The notes: generated from the sequence alone by a model not told the origin. 64,000 nt of DNA from Plutella xylostella (GCF_932276165.1 NC_063997.1:6830001-6894000), one strand, 5' to 3'; shown: positions 1 to 11,606, numbered from the stretch's first letter. Program-made: numbers and translations.

Positions 1-1732
1 TTACTTCGAAAATGTTACAGTAGGTACTTTTCAAGTGTCTTACTGAAGCTGATGTAAAGATGGATGAAGGAAGGTTTGAATAACACAAGGTTTATATTAT
101 AAGGAGAAATGGATTTCAAACACAGGTTTATATAAAAAAATTGAAATCTCAATTCAAAAGTATTTAGAGCACTGATTATTTCACATTAATAAAAATGTTT
201 ACATTAAAATCTCAGTTCAAAAGTATTTACAGCGCTGATCATTCACAATAATATTACAATTACAAACTTGGTCTTTTGGGTGTGGCTTTATTGGCAAAGT
301 GAAGTCTATCAATGTGACGCATATTTTATTCTTAAATGTGCCTCATAATATGGCATCGTCAAAAATAATTAAAGTTAAAATTATATTCACATTTGAAAAA
401 AATAACAAGAACGATGTGTAATTGCAGCTCTTTATAATTCCACAAAAGTAATATTGATCTTGACCTTGAGACCCTTGACTGATCGGTGACAGCCACCGAC
501 CGCCCAAATTGTTTTCGATTATGTGTCACATGATATTGACTACTATTTCTTTCGAACAAGGATCAAAATGCAAGTGCTTTGTTTAAGGCACTGATTCGGG
601 TGTTTCCGGGAATACGACAGTTTGCGAAGATTTGCATGCGCATTATTAATATGGGAGAACTGTACTTTTTTATGAAAAGGTAAGAGGCCTGACAGACTCT
701 CTCGGCTAGAACGTTTATATCACATTTCCCACCATTACCAAAAAATCTGCACTCTTTTACTTATTGTACTTAGTTAGTCTTAGTTGTACTACATAGATGA
801 ACAGAAAAGTACCGAGCCGGTAGACATTGTAATCTATACGATCTATCTAAAATTCGAAGCCATGGAAATTGGCAGCAAATCTACCAGTTATAGCTCTAGA
901 ATACGATATGCCGGCCAGGTATTACCCATTTTATTACTCAATTCTATTTTACATTCACTGCGTATTGACCCCGTATGGGATGTGCATTAAATTTTTTATT
1001 ACTTTTCGGATTAGGTTCTGATATCTTATTCGTCGTTGGTATGAGATATCGTAATATTGTACAATATTCCTGATGGACCTTTAAATATAGAACATGAATA
1101 TATTTATCTAAGCTGAGAATTCAACGGATTAAAATTATTTGTTACGCCATTATACCTAAATTGCAAATCTAATATGAAAATGTTGACAATTGCAGCGATT
1201 CTAAAGGCAGTTCTAAATTGACCATTGTAGAAAAATTATCTATTTTTACACTAAAATTGGCTCTCCGACAGAATGTGTGTATACATTGATAATTATATTT
1301 ATACCTCAAACTTAAATTACCTACCTCTTTAACGGTGAAGGCTAAAAATTTAAAACTGAATACATCAAGCTAAAATGTATAAATATGGTAGCCTAAAAAT
1401 ACATAAGCGCATTCATTTTCAACATATTAAGTTGGTTAAGTCCGCACACGTCACAAGAGCAATGAAAGAGAAGTTAATGAAGTAGAAACAAGATCCCTGG
1501 CTTTCACGGAGTCACATAAGCTGACCGCAATGAAAGATGGTGTATATTTTTAGAGTAAAAGAGACAGTTGAACGAGCGGCTTACACAAATAATTAGGAAG
1601 ACTTAGGGAAATTTAAAACGATTTAATTACATTTCATGTTTTTTTTGCTTTCAGAACATTACTGCTCTGCAATAGATCAGGTATAATAAATAAAAAATAA
1701 ATTGACTGTAAGTATATTTAAACATATATATG
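1..1732. other. AT-rich DNA without recognisable gene
   Basis: I find no ORF with recognisable content and no terminal repeats. Short ORFs on either strand have no domain-like composition. A polypyrimidine run ending in CAG near 1640-1655 resembles a splice acceptor, but the open stretch after it is only about 26 bases before a GTATAA, so I do not call an exon. Confidence 0.5.
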
Positions 1733-2066
1733 TAATTTTGGACGTACCCTATCTAGTTATGACCAAAGGTTAAATAAATTTAACATTATGCGTTTGGATG
1801 TCCGCAGAAAACAATCTGACTTAATTCATTTACACAAAATCATACACAACATGATAGACTGTCCCGACTTGTTATCCCTAATCAATTTTAATACACGCAA
1901 TAGATGTCGCAAATACCTACCTTTTACCCTGAGGGTGTACATTAACAACACTTCCTATTACAATCCAATAGTAAGAATGTGTAGAGTTTATAATGAAACC
2001 ATACAATCATTTCCAGACATAGATGTTTTTGACTGCCGTAGGTATAAATTCAAAGGATGCTTAACC
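1733..2066 (+). pseudogene. LINE reverse transcriptase C-terminal fragment, 5' part
   Basis: An open frame begins after a stop near 1719 and reads through to the LTR at 2067. It contains SYDQRL, then VRRKQSDLIHLHKIIH, then a Y/N-rich stretch ending in CRRYKFKGCL. This is the pattern of the region behind the RT domain in many arthropod non-LTR retrotransposons. The N-terminal RT motifs are absent, so this is a 5'-truncated copy. The frame is interrupted at codon ACC (2064-2066) by the BEL/Pao insertion and resumes in phase after the downstream target duplication, ending at a TAA at 5766-5768. Clade (Jockey- or CR1-like) cannot be decided from this part. Confidence 0.7.
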
Positions 2067-2253
2067 TGTTGATGGCAACACAGGTATATTTTTAATTTAT
2101 TGTTTATGGTTACTTCCGTATCCTATTACTGTTACAATATAACTGCTGTACGGTGCTCTTGTGTCGTGATAAAATAAAATACTGTCTCACTGTGAAACTT
2201 TGGTTTTAATGAAGAAGACCAGCCAGCCAAACCTACAGTCCACGCAATATACA
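2067..2253 (+). repeat. 5' LTR of BEL/Pao element
   Basis: This 187-bp repeat begins TGTTGATGGC and ends CAATATACA. It should hold the promoter and polyadenylation signal; an AATAAA-like stretch (ATAAAATAAAATAC) lies in its middle at about 2169-2182. It is identical to the copy at 5547. Confidence 0.92.
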
Positions 2254-2254
2254 T

Positions 2255-2272
2255 TGGTCCATAACGATCCGA
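2255..2272 (+). promoter_or_regulatory. Probable primer-binding site
   Basis: One base after the 5' LTR the sequence TGGTCCATAACGATCC begins. The TGG start matches the complement of a tRNA CCA end, as expected for a primer-binding site. I did not match it to a specific tRNA. Confidence 0.5.
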
Positions 2273-2575
2273 CGGAGTTTCCTGTGCAAAAGGACAGCGA
2301 GATAAAATTGCACACGGGAGCCGCAATGCGTGCATGCAGCAAGAACTAAAAAGGCGGGAGGATCAGTATACTTGCGAAATCAAGCTATCAAGTATCTGCG
2401 AAATCATCCGAACGTCATACAGTGATATATTTTTCGACAACTTCAAGATAGAAGTTGTTGCAATAAATAAGAAATAACATCAAAATCTAGAACATTTAAC
2501 CAAGAACAATTCCCGCCATTCCAATTCATATCGCGGCAAGAGAGAAAGGGAAAGAAGATAGCAGGGAAGAGGGAA

Positions 2576-4879
2576 GTGCTTAGCTACATATCTAAATTCT
2601 ATGATCCCTTAGGTTTTGCGGGTCCAATAGTTATAAAGGCTAAAAGTATAATATCAAGGATTTGGTCTAATAATACTGCTTGGGATGAACTTATTCCAGC
2701 TGAGCTAGCTGATGAGTGGCTTCAATTTGTTAGGAGTCTAGCGGCTATGCAGCCTATCAATATAAATAGGTACATTCCAACGAACACAGCAGTAACTGAG
2801 CAACTAATAGGTTTTGCTGATGCGTCTAGTACGACGGGATACGGGTGCTGCATTTATCATCGTGTGGTCGACAAAACAGGTAAGGCTAAATTATACCTAC
2901 TCTGTTCAAAGTCGCGAGTTAACCCACGCGCGAACCCCCTAACCATACCTAGGTTAGAGCTAAATGCTGCCTTGCTTTTGTCCACTTTAATGGAGCGAGT
3001 GTATAACACTTTGCATGAAAATGTAAAAATTGATGATGTGTACTTATTCACTGATTCTAAAATAACTTTGGCTTGGATTCAAACTGAAACAACTAAACTA
3101 CAAGCTTATGTATCGAACAGAGTAGGGGTAATACAGCAGAAAACTAATAAGTGGCCCTGGCTGTATGTGCCATCCACAGCTAACCCTGCTGATCTCATAA
3201 GTCGAGGTATAAGTCCTCAGGAGCTTCCGAACAGCGCCCTCTGGTGGGAGGGGCCAGAGTTCCTGCAATCAGAGTACAAATTTGAAAGTAAAGACTTAGA
3301 TCTGCCTGTCAGTTTGCCAGAGATGAAGAAATCCAAGATCACACCACTGCCTGCCAAAGTGGTACTTACTACAGGTATCGAACAGGACATATTATCTGAA
3401 ATTTTAAATAAATATTCAGATATAGATAAAATGACTAGGGTGATAGCTTATATCCTTAGGTTTTGTAATAACTTAAAGAGCGGTACAAAAATTCATGATA
3501 AAACACTAACTCCTGATGAGTTACAACATGCGTTGCATTTAATAATAAAGCATGAGCAATCTATTTATTTCTGTGATGAAATAAAATCATTACGAAAAGG
3601 CAACTGCGTGCGAGGACCCTTGAAATCTCTACATCCTTTCTTAGATAAAGACGGCTTGATCAGAGTAGGGGGGCGACTTGATAACTCGGACATACCGCTA
3701 TCACAAAAACATCCTATCATCTTAGCTCAAAAATCCCGAATAACTGAACTTATTATACAAAGTGAGCATAAAAGGTTATTACATGCCGGGCCTAAATCGC
3801 TTCTTGCTAACTTAAATCAAAAATATTGGTTAATAAATGGAATGCGACAAGTAAAAAAGGTAACTCATAAATGTTTGGTTTGTTTTAGGCTCAAAGCTTG
3901 TGCAGCGAAGCAGCTAATGGGATCCTTGCCTCCTCAGCGAGTCACACCATGCAGACCATTCCAGAAAATAGGCATTGACTTCGCTGGGCCTGTCAAAGTA
4001 AAAAATTCGCGTGTTAGAAAAGCTATTATTAGCAAAGGTTATGTATGTATATTCGTGTGTTTTGTCACGAAGGCAATTCATTTGGAATTGACCTCTGATC
4101 TCACTACTGAGGCGTTCCTTGCAGCCTTTAAACGATTTTCAAGTAGACGAGGCCTGCCCAGCGAAGTATTCTGTGATAATGGTGGTTGTTTTCGAGGAGC
4201 AAGGAACCAGCTGGTGGAACTGTATAAACTTAATAGTTCTGCTGATCATCAGGGACTTGTGCAAGCATATACTGCCAAAGAAGGCATAAAGTTTCATTTC
4301 ACACCTAGCTATGCACCGGTGTTCGCTGGGCTTGCAGAAGCCGCTGTGAAAAGCATGAAATATCATTTAAAGCGCATTGTGTTAGATGCTGCATTAACTT
4401 ATGAACAGTTAAATACTGTATTATGTCAGATAGAGGCTGTGCTAAATTCACGCCCTATTTTGCCCCTCTCTGAGGATATAAATGATTACTGCTACCTGAC
4501 TCCGGGGCATTTCCTTATAGGCACGTCTCTAACTATGTATCCCGAGGTAGATAATTCTGAAACTAGGAACAATAGGCTAAGCTTCTGGCAACAATGTACA
4601 CAGTTGCAACAAAGGTTTTGGAAGGCTTGGTATAAGTACTATTTAAATACTTTGCAAAATAGAAGTAAGTGGTGTCAATCTATGCCTAATGTAACTGAAG
4701 GTTCACTAGTTCTTATGAGAGAGCCCAATTCTCCACCTTTGGTGTGGCCCATGGCACGGGTCGTGAAAGTATTCCCTGGAAATGATGGCAAGGTCAGAGC
4801 CTTTCAGTTAAAAACAGCTGATGGTAAATTGTATACTAGGTCATTGCAGAGCATAAGCGTTTTACCTATTGAAAAATGA
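2576..4879 (+). CDS. BEL/Pao Pol fragment: RNase H, integrase, C-terminal domain
   Basis: This 767-codon frame encodes the back half of a BEL/Pao Pol polyprotein. It opens with SKFYDPLGFAGP, the segment just behind the RT domain. RNase H follows, with D82 (FADAS), E128 (RLEL), D160 (FTDSK) and D206 (NPAD). The integrase zinc finger is H398, H403, C433, C436. The DDE core has D468 (GIDFAGP), D534 (FCDNGG) and E588 (GLAEAA). The last roughly 100 residues resemble the DUF5641-type tail of Pao integrases. The first codon is GTG, not ATG; the frame stays open upstream to a stop at 2468, so the true N-terminus lies in the deleted part. The family usually has Trp before the catalytic Glu (GLWE); here it is Ala587. 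The integrase looks otherwise intact, but without RT the element is not autonomous. Confidence 0.9.
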   Translation: MLSYISKFYDPLGFAGPIVIKAKSIISRIWSNNTAWDELIPAELADEWLQFVRSLAAMQPININRYIPTNTAVTEQLIGFADASSTTGYGCCIYHRVVDKTGKAKLYLLCSKSRVNPRANPLTIPRLELNAALLLSTLMERVYNTLHENVKIDDVYLFTDSKITLAWIQTETTKLQAYVSNRVGVIQQKTNKWPWLYVPSTANPADLISRGISPQELPNSALWWEGPEFLQSEYKFESKDLDLPVSLPEMKKSKITPLPAKVVLTTGIEQDILSEILNKYSDIDKMTRVIAYILRFCNNLKSGTKIHDKTLTPDELQHALHLIIKHEQSIYFCDEIKSLRKGNCVRGPLKSLHPFLDKDGLIRVGGRLDNSDIPLSQKHPIILAQKSRITELIIQSEHKRLLHAGPKSLLANLNQKYWLINGMRQVKKVTHKCLVCFRLKACAAKQLMGSLPPQRVTPCRPFQKIGIDFAGPVKVKNSRVRKAIISKGYVCIFVCFVTKAIHLELTSDLTTEAFLAAFKRFSSRRGLPSEVFCDNGGCFRGARNQLVELYKLNSSADHQGLVQAYTAKEGIKFHFTPSYAPVFAGLAEAAVKSMKYHLKRIVLDAALTYEQLNTVLCQIEAVLNSRPILPLSEDINDYCYLTPGHFLIGTSLTMYPEVDNSETRNNRLSFWQQCTQLQQRFWKAWYKYYLNTLQNRSKWCQSMPNVTEGSLVLMREPNSPPLVWPMARVVKVFPGNDGKVRAFQLKTADGKLYTRSLQSISVLPIEK

Positions 4880-5546
4880 TTATAAATAGGTATTTTTTAT
4901 AGATTTAAGATTGTTTCATTGTATGTCATTGATACTACTAAGACTATGTCTATTGTTGTTATGAATAGGTACTTATAGTTAAAAATTAGTTAAGTTGTTT
5001 GTATAATGTAAAGAAATTACAACCTTAATTGCTAGATACACGTTACTATAGTTAAATGTGTGCTTACCTTATATAAAGTTTTACTACTGATTAAGATTTA
5101 GTAAAATGCTGTTATATACTTACATACATGATTGAGAAGATGCTGTTAAATAATATTTTGTTAAATTAAAGTATATGCCTTACATGGGTGTTTACTGTTG
5201 AAATTAGTAACATTTAGGTGCATAATCGTTATAGTTAGATTTACTATTATATACTTAAGTACTCTTCTATATGGTTATAGTAGGTATTCATAAAATATGT
5301 TTGTTAGGTAAATACATAAATTAAAAACGGTCAGCTTTGTTTATATAAATTTATTTTCATAACTTGTTGTTCGATAGGTATCTTTCAAGTCAGAGTTGAC
5401 ATAATATGTAATGTACAAAAATGCCTAAGTAAATACTATGTAAACTATGTTAGGTATAAGTGTTTAAGCATGATTGCACTTTATTTGGTCATACAAATGT
5501 TATCTCTTGAGTTAATTTATAGTTTGCTCTTTCTTGGGCGGCAATA
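4880..5546 (+). other. Untranslated 3' region of BEL/Pao element
   Basis: This is 667 bp of AT-rich sequence between the Pol stop codon and the 3' LTR, with no ORF. The last bases before the LTR (TTCTTGGGCGGCAATA) include a short purine-rich core GGGCGGCAA that may act as the polypurine tract. Confidence 0.7.
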
Positions 5547-5733
5547 TGTTGATGGCAACACAGGTATATTTTTAATTTATTGTTTATGGTTACTTCCGTA
5601 TCCTATTACTGTTACAATATAACTGCTGTACGGTGCTCTTGTGTCGTGATAAAATAAAATACTGTCTCACTGTGAAACTTTGGTTTTAATGAAGAAGACC
5701 AGCCAGCCAAACCTACAGTCCACGCAATATACA
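5547..5733 (+). repeat. 3' LTR of BEL/Pao element
   Basis: Identical on inspection to 2067-2253 over 187 bp. It is followed directly by the TAACC target duplication and then by the resumed LINE frame. Confidence 0.92.
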
Positions 5734-5990
5734 TAACCAAAATCTTTAAAAATAGCACGCCATTATAAATTTAATTTTGTCAATTTGATTATTTATTTTT
5801 CAAAATTACTTTTAATTTAATAGAATAGAATAGAATATTGTCAGTATTATTACGTTTTTAAATTTTATATCGATTTAAATTTTTAATTAAATTTAAATTA
5901 CAAAAATTGTATCGTAAGTTATAATTATTGAAATATGTTTTGTATATTATGTAAAATTGTTTGTACCTATTGAATGAAATTATGAACACT
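5734..5990 (+). mobile_element. LINE 3' end, continuation after the BEL/Pao insertion
   Basis: After the second TAACC the LINE frame continues in phase for nine codons (KIFKNSTPL) and stops at 5766-5768. The AT-rich sequence after it, with a short TAGAA repeat near 5820, fits a LINE 3' untranslated region. The outer end is approximate. Confidence 0.6.
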
Positions 5991-5998
5991 TGATAGAT

Positions 5999-6235
5999 AT
6001 TATTTCAATTTCAATTTCAATCATTTATTCATAAATTTAACAATTTATACGTCATATAGTAATAATAAAAATAGGGTAAGTAATTACAGTATAAAAGTTA
6101 AGGCTTACAAGTATGTACATAAAATCACACATTATAGTTATAAAAACAGTTAACTATACCGTAGTTACCTCATTGGCTAATGATACATTAGTGAAAAATT
6201 CACTAGTGGAGTAACAGGCCATATTATGATAAATT
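5999..6235 (-). mobile_element. Possible antisense LINE 3' end
   Basis: The stretch starts with repeated ATTTCA units followed by ATCATTTATTCATAAATTT, which in reverse complement reads as a tailed LINE 3' end. A short minus-strand frame near 6145-6222 could be a LINE C-terminus. This is composition-based only. Confidence 0.3.
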
Positions 6236-6240
6236 AATTA

Positions 6241-7540
6241 GGTATGTAGCATGTTCCTTATATTAATATGATTATGTGTATGCATGCTTTGGAATGAAAT
6301 CTAGATCTACTTCAATGCTTATATTCTTAATTTGTAATGATTTTATTCTGTTTTGTGTACCAAATAAATAAATAAAAAATGTCTTCTGGTCGCATTTTTA
6401 TAGGTAGGCTACTTGTACGATTCTCTCAAACAAAACTCTGAAAGCATAAACCCTAAGAATTTCTTCCTTTGTGGCAGCTAAACACATAATCAACATTTAT
6501 CATACAAATGCCAGCAAAGAGATAATATAAACGAATGCTGGTTAGTGTTTGGCTACATCAGCGGAAGCAAAAATGTTCCGATTTCGAATGAGGCTGTAAC
6601 GAGTTTCAAACAACGTTCAGAAGTAGGGCCTTCATGCTGGTGAACTAAACAAACATAAACAAACGAACTGCATCCTACTTGTTTTGCTTCTGCTCCCAAT
6701 TTTTAAATTTCGAATCGAATACTTTCGGTTTACTTCACAGCGTGGCGCATCGTAAAGGTTTTGTTTTGATGTGCAGCTTTAAAATATGGCTGTTTGTTGC
6801 GAGAATGCGAACGATTTTTGCATTTAAACTTCCTCTCAGATGCCAATACAGTACATATTTTAGCTTGCAAAGTAAATTTATATTTTACCTATGGCACATT
6901 TCATGAAACTAAACTCTGTTGCTGCTTGGAATACCTACAAGCAAAGATAGACTAAAACCTACACAAATTACAGCAAAGTCAAATACAACATAGTCATAGT
7001 ATATAGTGGAATAATTTATATTTTACCCCATTCGTTATATTTGAACTGCCATCATATCTCTGCCTACTTCTGTAAAGTTATGATTTCACCACCCCAACGA
7101 ACCAATGAGTTCTCATTGCGATAAAATTGGGCTACTTTGTTTAAGTTGCCTATTGTCTTAAGCCAGTAAGCTTATAACCTCAACGGAAGGATTTCGGCTG
7201 CTTCCTCGTATAATTTATTTCATTAATTAAGAGATGGATTTAATAATTCCACAAATAATTCATCAGCTCTTATCTGTGGTTTGAGGGTTGCGTTAATAAA
7301 GGGTGATGGAAGTGTAATAGTGTAAGCCTGGTTGGTTATCAAAGAAGCAATGACATCGCAAATTTCCAAAAGTAACACTTGGAAACGAAACTACAGTTTG
7401 ATATGAATTGAATACACGTAAATTCTTATAGCATAACAGCAAGCTCATGAGACAAACCGTGAAGAGATAGACGAGTTCATTTCAAAACAGTGATACGATT
7501 CCTGAAATAATATCTAAGTTTAATTATATAAAATAATGAA
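6241..7540. other. No recognisable gene
   Basis: AT-rich sequence. A 75-codon ORF at 6679-6906 has no recognisable features. I see no terminal repeats or RNA gene. Confidence 0.45.
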
Positions 7541-7620
7541 TTTTATTTATTTATTTATTTATGCTTTTATTGCACAATTTACAAAAGTAGATGTACAATC
7601 AGGAACAACAATGAATAAAG
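7541..7620 (-). mobile_element. Antisense LINE 3' tail
   Basis: (TTTA)n followed by TGCTTTTATTGCACAATTTAC is the usual appearance of a LINE 3' end read on the opposite strand. It abuts a sense-strand LINE fragment. Confidence 0.4.
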
Positions 7621-7645
7621 TAAGCTACGTCGCACTGATGTGCAG

Positions 7646-7771
7646 GAGGCAGCAACCCTCGGCATGAGCTGGCACGAAGTCGAAGACGTGACACAGGACC
7701 GGTCAGAGTGGAAGGCTACACTTCGAGCCCTATGTCCCTGATTAGGGATCTCCGGACCTGATGATGACGAT
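7646..7771 (+). mobile_element. LINE C-terminal remnant with TGATGATGA tail
   Basis: One frame from 7646 to a TGA at 7739-7741 reads GMSWHEVEDVTQDRSEWK, then ATLRALCP, then stop. This matches the last residues of RTE-like endonuclease-reverse transcriptases (W...A.DR..W). A CTGATGATGACGATTATG tail follows, typical of these elements. The rest of the element is absent (5' truncation). Confidence 0.65.
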
Positions 7772-10300
7772 TATGCTAGTTAAAAAATCAAGGGCTCATT
7801 TTAATACCTATGTAGACATCATATTATTATTGTGTACGTAACACTGTCCTGTTTATTCCATGTGTGTAGCGCTATGTGTTGTGATAGCCAGGTTAATACA
7901 CCTCGAACAACCGCTTAAGTTGAGAAAGTTCCAGAATTTATGGCCGCAATGAACGAGCTCTCAAGATATTACACCTACCTTAGTTTAGCCACTCACGAGA
8001 ATTTTGTTCTAAAAATATGAGGTGATACGTACCCTACCTAGGTACATTATAATAATTCAAGCAAATATAAGTAATAAAAAAATAACAAAGTGATATGAAA
8101 TAAATTTTAACATAAGGTATTTTTATTTGATTTTACTGTTATCTAAAACATATCGCGGTCCTTTCGTTCACTCTTGGGATATTCATTGCGGAAAAAAGTC
8201 TAATTTCGATCAACAAGTTCACCCGAATGTTTTATTATTTTTCACCGTATGCATAATACATAGAACTTGCTAAGTTAAATGAAATAGCTGAATATGTAAA
8301 TTCGTGTATCACATTGACGCTTTGCAAGCCAATACAAGGATACTCAGAAGCGGACATCTCGACAATTCTTCGTGAATGTATGATAAATCAACGGAATTGC
8401 ATGGCATCGCTATATTTCAAAGCAACAGAGCAATAGAGCATTCCTCTAGTACTTTTCATCCATGTTTTGGCTACCATGCCGAGTTTCAATTTTGCCGCAG
8501 GAATATACACTAAATGTTACGAAATCCTTTACAAGTACGGTGTACGTATATTATCTGTGCGGCTTTAAACTTAGCTATGTATTGTCTGTTTACTTGCGGT
8601 GTATAATTAACATTGTGTTTGAAATCATATCTGAAATTGTACAATTATAGATTATTCAAAAGAATTTATCTTTTTAAAAACAAATATTAGATGAGTTAAA
8701 TAGGTACAAAGCTCTAAATTGCATAGTATGTATGTATATAGTCACATTTACGTACGTAAAAATACGTACCCATCTTATAACTGTATTCAGGTACAAGTAT
8801 AACTTTCATTAAGTTTAAAAAATACATTATAAATTAATGCATGCAATAAAATAAACTTCAGAATATTGCTAAATCATTATACGAAATAAAGTGATCATAA
8901 CAAGAACGTTGAGCTGCACAGCAGTATTTTCATTAAATCTCTCGGCTGCGGCAAAATCTTTGCACCTTAAAAGACTTATTTAATTTCATGCCTTTCACGG
9001 CTACTTTAATTATTCGCTCGGTTGATAATTTTCTGGCGCCGCCACCCATGGGGAGACCGGGCTTAGAGTTCAGTTGCACTTTGCACAGTAAGATAAAGAA
9101 GAAATACTGATAGTATCAATCTCATCAATATGTGTGACAAGAAAAAAGTTTCATCCGGTTTTACACGGTTTTCGACGCATAATATTTAAAACTTAGTACC
9201 TACTTATAAAAAAAAGTGTATTTTTAACAGTTTAAAATGGGTTTAAATTTGACTTGGTGATAGGTAAACGAATTTCAATTTCTTTTTTACGGACGTAAAG
9301 GTTAAATTTTAACGTATTTAGTTTTATATTTACAATACGGTGTATGAATTTCGCGTTAATCTTTTCTTTGGGTGTTACATTACATACATTTAAGCCATAC
9401 ATTACTACCGAGTGTATGTACTTAGTATGGATGGATGCTGTATAAAAGTATTTCAGAGCTTTTTATTCTTTGTGCAAAGACTTCTTCTGTATTTTTGTTC
9501 GATGCTTTTGCACAAAGCTAGCTGAGAAAAGTGTTATAGTATATTGCAAGGTAAGTGGATTTGCTGACATTGTTTCTGAAAAAGCCACCCAATTACATAA
9601 TATAAGTAGGTATATGGATAACTGGTTAAACTATACTGTAAAAACCTACGCTTATGCATTGAACTGCTGTGTTCCTATGCAGGGTATACGCAAAGTTGTT
9701 TAAGCCCATAGTCATCCTTTGGAAAAATTCAAGATCATGAAGAAAAAATATCGGTAAAATGGAATAGGAACATCGACACAGCAGTCGGAGTTACTAAACA
9801 CAATGTCTTATATAGTGTACTTATAGACGCAAGTTTGTAGAGTAGACGCTATGTCTAGCAGTGAATGATGTCTTAAAATGAGGTCATCACAAAGCGTTCC
9901 CTCATACATTCAATAGGCATTCCCAACAGTGAAATAATAAATGTCATCAATAATATCCCGTCTCGCATAAAAGATTCACAAAAAGACCCACGTATTACAT
10001 ATCAGAGTCAGGAACGAATTGGTATTCAACAAATGGTTTCCATGCAATTTGCACATATAAAATGCAGTGCACTAAATCGAACCAATAAGGCTTCACGTAA
10101 CGTTGATTGCGATTGGTGTAATAACCATAAAAACACGTGTAAAACTCATCGGAATCGCGCCGTATTACCCATCGCCTCGCAAGGGTTGGACACAATGTAA
10201 AATATAACGTTCAATTATTTTTACGATGGAGGTGTTCCGTGGACTGGCTGCTCAGCTCTTCGTGCTATTCTATGGAGCTTAAGTGCCTCGTTTGCCAAGT
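7772..10300. other. No recognisable gene
   Basis: AT-rich sequence. ORFs of 62-77 codons (8462-8650, 9470-9703, 9995-10195) have no recognisable domain or splice context. A slightly GC-richer patch at 9030-9075 has no identifiable role. Confidence 0.45.
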
Positions 10301-10420
10301 CATGCTGCCACTGACTAAAACATAATTTCAGGATTGAAATCATGCTGCCACTGACTAAAACGTGATTTTAGGATATGAACCATGCTGCCACTGACTAAAA
10401 CATGATTTCAGAGAATGCGG
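10301..10420 (+). repeat. Tandem repeat, three 40-bp units
   Basis: CATGCTGCCACTGACTAAAA recurs exactly at 10301, 10341 and 10381. The 20 bp after each copy (CATAATTTCAGGATTGAAAT and variants) diverges moderately. No coding potential is apparent. Confidence 0.9.
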
Positions 10421-11321
10421 GCATGAATTTGAGGGTTTTTTCACAAATATCTTATCTTGTCAATAATAGTCCTAACAATTATGTGAAACTTTCAACTAAA
10501 AGATAGCATAGAACCACGTGGACTCGGATGTACCCTCTGAAGATAGTAACAGTCTTTCCACGGTGTATCCAATTTCCAGCTAACTTGATATAGTGTCTTA
10601 AGGTTCACAATTGTCTGATCTAATTCCAATTTAACAGTAACTGCAAAATAAATACATTGATCAAAAGCTTTTAGGTAATATCAAAGCATGTTTCGTTTAC
10701 CCAGCAAACACAACATTGCTCTCTTCTAAATAAACAGTAATATGGTGATGTTTCTATCTAGCTAGAGTTCTGTGCGGTATGACTGAAATGTTTGCGTTGC
10801 GAGTTTTTATATTTTATGAGAATGTTATATAAACTAAATTCCAGCTATTAGAAAATACTTAAATGAAGATAACCATACATAATACTACAGAATAATACTG
10901 CGTAGTGACTCATCATTACTTAATTTTTAAGTTGCTTAATAATCTCGTTTCCATTGCATTTTAATGAAAATTAGGGTAACAACCAATATTTTTAACTCTA
11001 GCAATAGTTCCTTATAAACAGACTTCCTCTCCTATACTTCTACATAACTCTTTGCCTTAACTGAACCATCTCAGTGAACCGCCAGTGCAGACCATAGATA
11101 ACGTCTGGGTCGGCCGTGGTCTCTTGTTGCAGCCCTAAATGGCGCTCCATGTTGCATGTAGGTTGACCACAGCCCGTATCACAGACAAGCTATGTAGTAC
11201 GTCAATGCCTTAGCTTTAGGTGCAGGTAAGACTAAGACCGGTTGACTGGGCCCTGGGGGGTCACTCTCGAAATCGACGAACGAACGAACAAAAATGTATA
11301 CGCAATCGGTACGCTTATTAA
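10421..11321. other. No recognisable gene
   Basis: AT-rich, with a GC-richer patch at about 11080-11170 that shows no conserved frame or splice-site pair. Confidence 0.4.
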
Positions 11322-11323
11322 TA

Positions 11324-11561
11324 CACTCACGGGCAATGAAAAAGTTCCACTCAAAAATGCAGACACCAAACAACTCCCATTTTTTTCAAACATTAAATTT
11401 AAAGTATGAACAAAATATTACCGTTTTCAGTTGGTAATATCCTGTCCTGGTGCTATTTTAAATGTACTTCAATGTACAAGAAGGCGTCATTAAGCTAGAA
11501 TTTTCCATTTAGGAGTAATTTGTTGCTTTTCTCAGTGGAACCTTTTCATTGCACGTGAGTG
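11324..11561. mobile_element. TA-flanked MITE, copy 1 (family CACTCACGGGCAATG)
   Basis: It starts CACTCACGGGCAATGAAAAA and ends with the inverted counterpart GTGGAACCTTTTCATTGCAC then GTGAGTG, flanked by TA on both sides (11322-11323, 11562-11563). Inverted termini of about 28 bp with a TA duplication fit a Tc1/mariner-type MITE. Two more copies are at 21692 and 31857. There is no transposase. Confidence 0.85.
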
Positions 11562-11606
11562 TACAATGAGATAATAGCCGTAATTGGAGCTTCGGAAAAG
11601 CAAAAC

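Larger units (their letters stand above)
2067..5733 (+). mobile_element. BEL/Pao LTR retrotransposon, internally deleted
   Basis: Two 187-bp direct repeats (2067-2253 and 5547-5733) that are identical on inspection bound the element. Both start TGTTGATGG and end TATACA, giving TG...CA termini. The 5-bp sequence TAACC lies immediately outside both ends (2062-2066 and 5734-5738), the TSD size typical of BEL/Pao. The 3.3-kb interior keeps only RNase H, integrase and the C-terminal domain. Gag, protease and the RT palm are missing, presumably by internal deletion near 2480-2575. Identical LTRs imply a recent insertion or recent gene conversion. The element could move only with enzymes from an intact relative. 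Confidence 0.92.
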
